From Patescibacteria group bacterium (lineage in GTDB: Bacteria; Patescibacteriota; Minisyncoccia; Minisyncoccales; DG-74-1), in assembly GCA_030016465.1 (NCBI GenBank), contig JASEJL010000021.1, positions 1 through 11,946 on the forward strand: a DNA stretch of 11,946 nt, read 5' to 3'. The translations under genes were made by a program, and so were the position numbers. The notes beneath the pieces were generated by a model. It was not told where the DNA came from. It saw nothing but the letters and a program-made list of their open reading frames with translations, and searched no databases. Below are positions 6,071 through 11,937 of this stretch, piece after piece. Each line of letters starts with the position of its first letter. Position 1 is the first letter of the stretch.

Positions 6071-6098
6071 ATTTTATTAAACCAACAGGTCTTGTCAA
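6071..6098 (-). promoter_or_regulatory. Strong promoter for the coiled-coil gene (near-leaderless)
   Basis: On the minus strand, a perfect TTGACA (6098-6093), a 16-bp spacer and TAAAAT (6076-6071) precede the ATG at 6063. Initiation about 7 nt past the -10 box falls at the start codon itself, so the transcript is expected to be leaderless or nearly so. Confidence 0.7.
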
Positions 6099-6105
6099 AT
6101 TCAGA

Positions 6106-6118
6106 CCGGAAAATCCGG
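6106..6118. repeat. Short perfect inverted repeat CCGGA/TCCGG after the biotin ligase gene
   Basis: CCGGA and TCCGG flank AAA, 29 bp past the biotin ligase stop on the minus strand. There is no U-tract, so an intrinsic terminator is not supported. The adjacent AAATCCGGCA (6111-6120) is repeated exactly at 5711-5720, so the coiled-coil unit is flanked by two 10-bp direct repeats. Confidence 0.45.
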
Positions 6119-6147
6119 CAGACTATTTCAAAATAAGACTTTAAATT

Positions 6148-6690
6148 TTACTCGCTGATGGTTTTTAATTGTTCTTTTAGACTTTGAACAATTTGTTTAA
6201 GTAGCTTTATATTGGAAACTTTCTTCTCTAATTCTATTTTAAGGGATGTAGCTGTATTCTCTAACTCTTTTGGGAATTTCTCAATATTAGTATTTAAACC
6301 AATTCCCATCACTGATAATTTAACATCTTTACCAATTACATTTTCAGTTAAAATTCCAGCTACTTTCTTCCCATTTACCCAGACATCGTTTGGTAATTTA
6401 ATAAAGGGTTCTAGATTAAAATTCTCCTTAATTGTTTTTGCGCAGATAAAAGCAGCTAAAATAGTCAGAGTTTGCAAATCTTCAACATTGCTTTTGGGAA
6501 GAATGATGGAAAAATAAAGTCCGCCTTTGGGAGAAAACCAGGACGTACCTTTTCGGCCATAGCCGCCAACTTGTTCTTCGGCCACAATTACCGTCCAGGC
6601 CCCTGCTCCTCTCCTGGCCAACTCCTTGGCTTTTAGATTAGTAGAGTCTAAGATCTTATAGTTTTTAATAATCATATTGTCATTAGTCAT
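6148..6690 (-). CDS. birA: Biotin--[acetyl-CoA carboxylase] ligase, catalytic domain only
   Basis: The enzyme makes biotinyl-AMP and attaches biotin to the carrier-protein lysine. The 180-residue protein has only the ligase fold. There is no N-terminal DNA-binding domain, so it is not a BirA-type repressor, and the usual small C-terminal beta domain appears missing, since common one-domain ligases are about 230-250 residues. Visible motifs are LDSTN at 14-18, the biotinyl-AMP loop GGYGRKG at 42-48 (usual GRGRxGR), WFSPKGGLYFSIILP at 51-65, KLPNDVW at 98-104 (usual KWPND) and KKVAGILTE at 108-116. The central Arg of the adenylate loop appears as Tyr in GYGRKG. The ATG at 6690 overlaps the carrier gene's TAA as TAATG, coupling enzyme to substrate. 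An in-frame ATG at 6675 is an alternative start nearer the conserved region. Confidence 0.9.
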   Translation of the reverse strand: MTNDNMIIKNYKILDSTNLKAKELARRGAGAWTVIVAEEQVGGYGRKGTSWFSPKGGLYFSIILPKSNVEDLQTLTILAAFICAKTIKENFNLEPFIKLPNDVWVNGKKVAGILTENVIGKDVKLSVMGIGLNTNIEKFPKELENTATSLKIELEKKVSNIKLLKQIVQSLKEQLKTISE

Positions 6691-7094
6691 TAGTCAAGCA
6701 CTATCAAAACATCTCCGCTCTTGACAAATTGATTTTCTTTAACCTTAACTTCTTTAATTTTACCATATCCTTCAGAAATTATTTCATTTTCCATTTTCAT
6801 TGAGATTAAGGTTACTAACTTTTGCCCCGGCTTGATTTCTTCACCTTTTTTAACCATGATAGCAGAAATCACTCCAGGCAAAGGGCTTTTAATTTCTTTT
6901 TCACTACTTGCTCCGGAGATAATTTCGGTTTCTTTTAAAGAAGGTTTGAAATCCTCAATAAAACTTAACTCGCCGAGTTCATTTTTAGTAAAAAAATATT
7001 CTTTATCATTAACTTTTACTTTCAACAAATTCTCTTGGGGCTCCAAAATTTCAATCTGATAAACCTTATCTCCAATTTGTATCTCGGTTTTCAT
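6690..7094 (-). CDS. Biotin carboxyl carrier protein of acyl-CoA carboxylase
   Basis: The carrier is biotinylated on one lysine and shuttles carboxybiotin between the biotin carboxylase and carboxyltransferase. The 134-residue protein has a beta-rich N-terminal part (1-50, MKTEIQIGDKVYQIEILEP). A short linker follows, then the biotinyl domain at 66-134 with SPLPGVISAIMVKKGEEIKPGQ and the biotin hairpin SMKMENEI (98-105). Lys100 is the expected attachment site. The residues before it are Ile-Ser where most carriers have Glu-Ala (EAMKM). It is close in form to the separate carriers of propionyl-type carboxylases and decarboxylases rather than to E. coli AccB. It begins 6 bp after the biotin carboxylase stop and overlaps the ligase gene. 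No Shine-Dalgarno is visible. Confidence 0.93.
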   Translation of the reverse strand: MKTEIQIGDKVYQIEILEPQENLLKVKVNDKEYFFTKNELGELSFIEDFKPSLKETEIISGASSEKEIKSPLPGVISAIMVKKGEEIKPGQKLVTLISMKMENEIISEGYGKIKEVKVKENQFVKSGDVLIVLD

Positions 7095-7100
7095 AATATT

Positions 7101-8660
7101 TTATTCTTCAAAAATATTCATCCTGTCAGCTAACTTCCATTTATTAATCTGCGGTAACTCTAATTCTTCTTTTTTAGAATCTTGATAAATTTTAGCAACC
7201 AAACGGGCTATTTCTTTTTCGGTTATCGCCTTTTCCTCTTTCCCGGGTGTTTCCTTTTTAGGGTGAGCGGGTGGATAAAGGACGGACGGTGGATAGTAGT
7301 TTTTTAAAGTTTCAATAATCTTTTCTCTTTCAATAAAATCGGTTGATAATCTTCCGGCCAAAAAATTTTGATTTTTTAACAAAACTTTATAAAGGGGAAT
7401 CAAGGTTGGCACTCCTTCAATAATATATTCTTCAAGGGCTCTTTTGGCTCTCTGAATTGTATTCATTCTATCTTTGCCAAAAATAACCAATTTTGCTAAG
7501 AGAGGGTCAAAATAAGGGACGATTTTTTGGCCCATCTGACAAAAACTGTGGATTTCAATTCCCTTTCCGCCAGGCGGAAGATACCTGCTAATTTCACCGG
7601 TTTGGGGTTGAAAATTATTTAAGGCATCTTCGGCATAAATTCTAAATTCCATTGCCCAGCCAAAAGATTTAACATGTTTTTGGTTTAGCTCTAATTTTTC
7701 TCCAGCCGCCACTCTAATCTGGAGTTCAACTAAATCGAACCCAGTAATTAATTCGGTTATTGGATGTTCCACCTGCAAACGGGGATTCATCTCCAAAAAA
7801 TAAAAATTTCTATCCTGGTCAACCAAAAATTCAACCGTTCCTAAACTCTCATACCTTAAATGTTGACCCAATCTGACGGCCAGGTTTCCCATTTTTTCTC
7901 TAAGTTTTTCATCCAAAAATGGTGAAGGGGCTTCTTCAATTAATTTTTGGTGTCTTCTTTGAAGAGAACATTCCCTTTCTTTAAAATGTAAAACTTTGCC
8001 CCTACCATCACCCAAAATCTGAAACTCAATATGGCGAGGGCCAATTAACAACTTTTCAATAAAAACTTTCTGACTGTTAAAAGCGCTGGCAGTCATTCTT
8101 CTTAATTTGCGAAAACTTTCAGTTATTTCTTCTTTGTTTATCCGATGGATTTCGGTCATACCAATCCCGCCTCCACCATCTACCGCTTTTAAAAGAAAGG
8201 GTGGTTTTATCTTTTTTGCTATCTTAAAGCATTCCTTTTCATCAATCGTTCGCTGAGGGCCAGGTAACAAAGGAATGCCCACCTTCCAAGCATTTTTTTT
8301 TGCCTCAACCTTATCGCCAATTCTTCTTAAAGTTTCAGCCTGGGGACCGATAAATTTTATTCCATTTATCCGGCAGAGTTCGGCAAAATCAGCATTCTGA
8401 GAGAGGAATCCATAACCAGGATGGATGGCATCTGCTCCCGCCCGTTTTGCAATTTCAATGATTTTTCTCTGGTCAAGATATCCCCTCACTCCCTCTTCAT
8501 CTAAATAATAAAATTCATCAGCTAATTTCGTTTCTAAAAATTGGTCTTCTTCCCCTTTTTGAGGACAAAGGGCAACCTGCTTAATACCCATTTCCTTGCA
8601 GGTTCTAATAATCCGAAGGGCAACTTCTCCCCGATTGGCAATTAAAATTTTATTAAACAT
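7101..8660 (-). CDS. accC: Biotin carboxylase subunit of acetyl/acyl-CoA carboxylase
   Basis: This ATP-grasp enzyme carboxylates biotin on the carrier using ATP and bicarbonate. The 519-residue protein starts with the N-terminal domain KILIANRGEVALRIIR and has IHPGYGFLSQNADFA at 79-93. The glycine loop is DGGGGIGM at 161-168 (usual GGGGRGM, so Arg is Ile). The catalytic RECSLQRRHQKLIEEAPSP runs 229-247, and EMNPRLQVEHPITE, with metal ligands Glu290 and Asn292 and Arg294, runs 290-303. The carboxylase proper ends near 450. A Pro/Lys linker and about 40 residues follow (TEKEIARLVAKIY...NKWKLADRM), resembling the C-terminal helix and W-K-x-A-x-R motif I associate with decarboxylase gamma (OadG-like) or related tails. 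It starts 6 bp after plsC and ends 6 bp before the carrier gene, so the complex is expressed as a unit. Confidence 0.95.
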   Translation of the reverse strand: MFNKILIANRGEVALRIIRTCKEMGIKQVALCPQKGEEDQFLETKLADEFYYLDEEGVRGYLDQRKIIEIAKRAGADAIHPGYGFLSQNADFAELCRINGIKFIGPQAETLRRIGDKVEAKKNAWKVGIPLLPGPQRTIDEKECFKIAKKIKPPFLLKAVDGGGGIGMTEIHRINKEEITESFRKLRRMTASAFNSQKVFIEKLLIGPRHIEFQILGDGRGKVLHFKERECSLQRRHQKLIEEAPSPFLDEKLREKMGNLAVRLGQHLRYESLGTVEFLVDQDRNFYFLEMNPRLQVEHPITELITGFDLVELQIRVAAGEKLELNQKHVKSFGWAMEFRIYAEDALNNFQPQTGEISRYLPPGGKGIEIHSFCQMGQKIVPYFDPLLAKLVIFGKDRMNTIQRAKRALEEYIIEGVPTLIPLYKVLLKNQNFLAGRLSTDFIEREKIIETLKNYYPPSVLYPPAHPKKETPGKEEKAITEKEIARLVAKIYQDSKKEELELPQINKWKLADRMNIFEE

Positions 8661-8666
8661 CTGAAT

Positions 8667-9320
8667 TTAAATAGTTAATTGGCGAAGCTCAGCCATGATT
8701 TTATCAGTGATTTTTTCTAAAATTTGTTGATACTCTAACGAATCTTCATCTAAGTTTTGGGCTAAGTTAAATTCTTCATTAAAAAATAGGGGTTTACCAA
8801 TATTAATTTCAACAATTCTCTTTATTTTTAGTTTTCCCTGGGGAGGCATAAGTTCAAAAGTGCCTTTAAGGCCGGCTGGTAAAATGGGAATTCCAGTCTT
8901 TAAAAAAATTTTGGCTGTTCCCAATTTTCCGTCCTGAAGTAAACCTGAGGTTGACCTTCTGCCCTCAGGATAAAGCACTAAAACATTCCCTTTTTTTAAA
9001 ACTTTAATTGCTTCCTTTAAAACCTTCTCTCGCGACTCATCACTCGTTCTATCTAAAGGAATGACTCCGGAAACAAAATAGAGGGCCCGGATTAACCATT
9101 TCATTATTCCTTTCCAGCCATCAGTCTGGCCAATAAAATGGAATCTTCTGGGAACACAAAGATAGCTATCTACTATTATATCAAGATAACTGAGGTGGTT
9201 GGAAACTAAAATAAAAGAACCTTTAGGAATATTTTCTAAACCCCGAACTTCTTTTATCAACAGCCAATTAACAATTGGCTTCAAAAAAATTTTACAGAAC
9301 CAAGAAGCAATCTTATTCAT
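8667..9320 (-). CDS. plsC: 1-acyl-sn-glycerol-3-phosphate acyltransferase PlsC
   Basis: PlsC adds the second acyl chain to lysophosphatidate, producing phosphatidic acid at the inner face of the membrane. All four acyltransferase blocks are readable in the 217 residues: NHLSYLD (41-47, catalytic NHx4D), GVIPLDR (85-91), YPEGRRS (117-123, usual FPEGTRS) and ILPAGLKGTFELMP (146-159). A hydrophobic N-terminus likely associates with the membrane. The ATG overlaps the fabK stop by four bases (ATGA). An AAGGA 6 nt upstream of the ATG is one of the few plausible Shine-Dalgarno sequences in the window. Together with plsY, both acylation steps to phosphatidic acid are present, in two separate transcription units. 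Confidence 0.95.
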   Translation of the reverse strand: MNKIASWFCKIFLKPIVNWLLIKEVRGLENIPKGSFILVSNHLSYLDIIVDSYLCVPRRFHFIGQTDGWKGIMKWLIRALYFVSGVIPLDRTSDESREKVLKEAIKVLKKGNVLVLYPEGRRSTSGLLQDGKLGTAKIFLKTGIPILPAGLKGTFELMPPQGKLKIKRIVEINIGKPLFFNEEFNLAQNLDEDSLEYQQILEKITDKIMAELRQLTI

Positions 9321-10228
9321 GTGATTTCCTTAACAATCTCGTCTATTATTTCTTGACAACTTTTTATTTCCGAAATGTCAGCAGCAGATAAACCGGCTAA
9401 AAGAGGGATGTTTTCAATATTTCCAGAAATAGGATTGGCTCCAGCAATCCTTTCCGCTTTAATTTCTTCTGGAAAGGCGCCTCTTTCTTCCAATTTTTTC
9501 ATTTCCTCTGAGAACTGATTTTTAATCACTCTCAAGGGATGACCGGTAAAGCGGCAGACAACTGTGATGTCATCAGCAGTGGCTTCTAAAATTTTCTTTT
9601 TATAATTCTCATGAATCTGACATTCTTTTGAAGCCAAAAAACGGGTTCCCATTTGAATCCCATCAGCGCCTAATAAAAAAGCAGCTTTGGCAGTTTTACC
9701 ATCATAAATTCCACCAGCGGCAATCAGAGGAATTTTTTTTAACATTTTTTTTGTCTGAGAAATTAAACAGAAGGTCGTGTTTTCCCCAATATGGCCGCCC
9801 GATTCCAAACCTTCAACCACCACCGCCTCTGCTCCATTATCTTCCATTTTTTTGGCTAATCTTGGCGAGGGAACAACCGGAATAATTTTAATTCCGGCTG
9901 CCTGGAAATAAGAAAATAAAGGAAGGGGATTACCGCCGCCAGTAAAAACAATCGGAACTTGCTCTTTAATTATTAATCTAACCAATTCCTCAATTTTTGG
10001 ATTTTGGATAAAAAGGTTAACGGCAAAAGGATTTTTTGTCAATTCTTTAGTTCTTTTAATTTCTTTTTCCAGCCAGCTGGCAGGCATTAATCCCGAACCA
10101 ATGGTGCCCAAACCGCCAGCATTGGAAACCGCTGAAACCAATTGACTTTCGGAAATCCCGGCCATTCCCCCCTGAATTATGGGATATTTAATTCCTAAAA
10201 GCTTAACTAAAGGATTTTCTCTGAACAT
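9317..10228 (-). CDS. fabK: Enoyl-[acyl-carrier-protein] reductase FabK (FMN-dependent)
   Basis: FabK reduces trans-2-enoyl-ACP in the last step of each elongation cycle. It is an FMN TIM barrel of the nitronate monooxygenase superfamily, unrelated to FabI. The 303-residue protein has PIIQGGMAGIS (16-26), the catalytic-loop VVEGLESGGHIG (137-148, His146), LIAAGGIYDGKTA (168-180) and GADGIQMGTRFLASKEC (187-203). RFTGHPLRVIKN (226-237) is the part that separates FabK from plain nitronate monooxygenases. It stops with TGA, used here as a true stop in an ATGA overlap with plsC, which argues against recoded TGA in this genome. It begins 4 bp after the upstream gene and no Shine-Dalgarno is visible. 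Position beside fabZ and carboxylase genes supports a fatty-acid role. Confidence 0.93.
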   Translation of the reverse strand: MFRENPLVKLLGIKYPIIQGGMAGISESQLVSAVSNAGGLGTIGSGLMPASWLEKEIKRTKELTKNPFAVNLFIQNPKIEELVRLIIKEQVPIVFTGGGNPLPLFSYFQAAGIKIIPVVPSPRLAKKMEDNGAEAVVVEGLESGGHIGENTTFCLISQTKKMLKKIPLIAAGGIYDGKTAKAAFLLGADGIQMGTRFLASKECQIHENYKKKILEATADDITVVCRFTGHPLRVIKNQFSEEMKKLEERGAFPEEIKAERIAGANPISGNIENIPLLAGLSAADISEIKSCQEIIDEIVKEIT

Positions 10229-10232
10229 ATTT

Positions 10233-11213
10233 TTAATTAAAAATATTAATCTCTCTTCCCAACTTTTTTCTTTTGGCTAATTTATAGACTAAATTAGCGG
10301 TATAAAGATCCTGAATTGCCAGACCAGTGGAATCAAAAATAGTAACGTCTTTTTCATTTTCTCGGCCCGGTTTTTTTCCAGCAACAATTTCTCCCAATTG
10401 GCCATAAATATCTTTTTGAGAAATTACTCCTTTAGCTAATGGCACATTGATTTCTCCTGAATGACTGGCCTGCTCCCAACAATCAACAACAATTCTTGCT
10501 TTCTTTAAAATTTCAGGTTCTAACTCTTCTTTTCCTTGGGCATCCGCGCCAACAGCGTTAATATGGGTGCCAGGGAGAATCCATTCTTTTTTAACTATTG
10601 GCTCTCTGACCGGAGTAGTAGTGGAAACGATTTCTTTCTGGCAAACCTCTTTGAGATTTCCTTTCTTGATTTTGATTTTTTCTTTTGCTAAAATTTTAGC
10701 TAAATTTTCAATTGCTTCATCCCTGATATCGCAAACAACAATTTCTTTCAATTTTTTCACTTTTGATATGGCTAAAATTTGAAATAGAGCCTGAACGCCG
10801 GCTCCAACTATTCCCAAGGATTTGGCTTCTTTTTTGGCTAGATATTTTGTTGCCACCGCTCCTCCAGCTCCTGTTCTTAAGGCAGTAATATAAGTTCCGT
10901 CCATTAAAGCCAGAGGTAGCCCGGTTTTTGGATCGTTTAAAATAATCACCGCCATCACTGTTTTGAGTCCTCTTTTTGGATTTTCTGGATGAACATTGAC
11001 CAATTTTGTCCCAGCCATTTCTAAAATTTCTGAATAAGAGGGCATAATCCTTAAATCGCCATTAAATTTTTTAAAGTCTAAATAGAGTTTTGCCGGCATT
11101 TGGATATGACCCTTGCCATAATCGAAAAATGCCTGCTCGATCACTTTTATTACCCTTGAGATTTTTTCTAAAGGTAAAATTTTTTGAACCTCTTTTTGAG
11201 TTAAAATTAACAT
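10233..11213 (-). CDS. Ornithine cyclodeaminase / alanine dehydrogenase (mu-crystallin) family enzyme
   Basis: Family members are NAD(P)-linked enzymes acting on amino or imino acids, for example ornithine to proline or alanine to pyruvate. The 326-residue protein has a substrate-side Lys70 in GTKLVNVHPENP, Arg113 in TALRTGAGGAVATKYLAK and the dinucleotide loop GIVGAGVQA (134-142). GADAQGKEELEPEIL (222-236) and FDSTGLAIQD (293-302) complete the core. GADAxGKxEL and DSTGLAIQD favour the archaeal-type alanine dehydrogenase branch, but the substrate cannot be fixed from sequence. Its place between fabZ and fabK, 4 bp from fabK, is odd for an amino-acid enzyme. It may use the same operon for linked metabolism or act on an unrecognised substrate. 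Its start codon follows the structured RNA region, whose 3' arm contains GGGG, the only Shine-Dalgarno-like bases. Confidence 0.88.
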   Translation of the reverse strand: MLILTQKEVQKILPLEKISRVIKVIEQAFFDYGKGHIQMPAKLYLDFKKFNGDLRIMPSYSEILEMAGTKLVNVHPENPKRGLKTVMAVIILNDPKTGLPLALMDGTYITALRTGAGGAVATKYLAKKEAKSLGIVGAGVQALFQILAISKVKKLKEIVVCDIRDEAIENLAKILAKEKIKIKKGNLKEVCQKEIVSTTTPVREPIVKKEWILPGTHINAVGADAQGKEELEPEILKKARIVVDCWEQASHSGEINVPLAKGVISQKDIYGQLGEIVAGKKPGRENEKDVTIFDSTGLAIQDLYTANLVYKLAKRKKLGREINIFN

Positions 11214-11334
11214 AGAATTTTTACCCCATTACAATCTCAACCACAGCCAAGGTAATACCTCTTCTCAAAGGCGGAGCCAACTTTCGTCTCTGAAAATGGT
11301 ATTACCACTTTCTTAATCAAGACTGTAACGGGGT
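11214..11334 (-). ncRNA. Candidate cis-regulatory structured RNA between fabZ and the OCD-family gene
   Basis: On the minus strand the 20-nt arm 11333-11314 pairs along its full length with 11243-11224, 14 Watson-Crick and 6 G-U pairs. After an internal loop of 7 by 7 nt, GGTAATACC (11306-11298) pairs perfectly with GGTATTACC (11259-11251). Then TTTTCAGA pairs with TTTGAGAA (8 pairs, two G-U), leaving a roughly 19-nt apical part containing GACGAAAGTTGGCTCCGCC. On the plus strand every G-U becomes C-A, so the fold is specific to the transcribed strand. It starts one base after the fabZ stop and ends 10 bases before the next ATG, trapping the GGGG that could act as ribosome site. No U-tract follows, so it is not an intrinsic terminator. 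I recognise no known riboswitch class. Confidence 0.65.
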
Positions 11335-11805
11335 TTACTTTTTGTATTTTTCTCTAAATTCTTTTTTTAAGATTATTACCACCGAAAACCTAGCCTCACA
11401 TTTTAAATCTTCCCCAACTAAGGCCCGTCCTCTAACTCTGGCAATTTTTGTAGAATTGGTGGGATAAATCCCTAAAACTTCGGCTTTTAAAATTATTTTA
11501 TCTCCGGGAAAAATCGGTTTGAGAAATTGGCAACTTCTGACATCATAAGCTAAAAAATGATAGTTTTGATGGTTTTCAACTTTTTTTCTTAAAAGAATTG
11601 TTGAAAGCTGAGCCAGAGCCTCAACCACCAAAACACCGGGCATAATCTTAAAATCAACAAAGTGGCCTTTAAAATAATAATCATCTTCTGAGGTTTGGTA
11701 AAAACCGGAAATGCTATTTTCAGCAATTTCCTCCACCCTATCCACAAACAAAAAAGGGTTCTCATAAGGAATAATCTTTTTAATCTCCTCATTAGTTAAA
11801 AGCAT
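11335..11805 (-). CDS. fabZ: 3-hydroxyacyl-[acyl-carrier-protein] dehydratase FabZ
   Basis: FabZ removes water from 3-hydroxyacyl-ACP in the elongation cycle using a hot-dog fold dimer. The 156-residue protein, close to the family's usual length, has NPFLFVDRV (16-24, usual PFLLVDRV), FKGHF at 45-49 with catalytic His48, and MPGVLVVEALAQ (55-66) with catalytic Glu62. The proline-glycine usually after GHF is replaced by VDF. FLKPIFPGDKIILKAEV follows as in the family. It is the first gene of the long lipid operon. No Shine-Dalgarno precedes the ATG; on the minus strand the upstream bases are CCTCC, the reverse of one. Confidence 0.95.
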   Translation of the reverse strand: MLLTNEEIKKIIPYENPFLFVDRVEEIAENSISGFYQTSEDDYYFKGHFVDFKIMPGVLVVEALAQLSTILLRKKVENHQNYHFLAYDVRSCQFLKPIFPGDKIILKAEVLGIYPTNSTKIARVRGRALVGEDLKCEARFSVVIILKKEFREKYKK

Positions 11806-11816
11806 AATGTATGTAA

Positions 11817-11850
11817 GGAGGCCGCCTAGGCGGAAGGGTGACGGCCGAGC
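11817..11850. repeat. GC-rich palindrome block in the fabZ leader
   Basis: CCGCCTAGGCGG (11822-11833) is a perfect 12-bp palindrome. GGCCG (11820-11824) and CGGCC (11842-11846) form an overlapping alternative stem. The block is much richer in G and C than its surroundings and lies between the promoter and the fabZ start. It may be a dispersed palindromic repeat or a regulatory stem in the leader. Confidence 0.6.
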
Positions 11851-11876
11851 TGTAGTCTTTATGAGTATTATACTCT

Positions 11877-11905
11877 ATTATAGTCAAAACCTCCTTCAAT
11901 TTCAA
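11877..11905 (-). promoter_or_regulatory. Promoter of the fabZ-to-biotin-ligase operon
   Basis: On the minus strand, TTGAAA (11905-11900), a 17-bp spacer and a perfect TATAAT (11882-11877) precede fabZ, with a predicted leader of about 65 nt. A second TATAAT lies 9 bp further downstream but lacks a matching -35. Unlike the other promoters in the window, this one leaves a real leader. Confidence 0.7.
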
Positions 11906-11918
11906 GTTGACTTAACAA

Positions 11919-11937
11919 CAAGATGTCAAACATCTTG
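11919..11937. terminator. Perfect 7-bp hairpin, possible weak terminator of the upstream unit
   Basis: CAAGATG and CATCTTG flank TCAAA. On the minus strand it is followed by TTGTTGTT, a poor U-tract, just before the fabZ promoter. It may end transcription entering from beyond the window, or be a dispersed small palindrome. Confidence 0.4.

Noticed and set aside
9628..9885. Plus-strand frame of 85 codons within fabK
   Set aside because: Shadow of fabK; no recognisable protein features or start signals.
11284..11292. Hammerhead-type ribozyme because of ACGAAAGT in the apical loop
   Set aside because: The companion CUGAUGA core and cleavage triplet in the right helices are missing.
11250..11300. 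T-box riboswitch identity for the fabZ-OCD structured RNA
   Set aside because: The apical TGGCTCC only superficially resembles the T-box TGGNACC; the required ACC is absent and there is no terminator/antiterminator with a U-tract.
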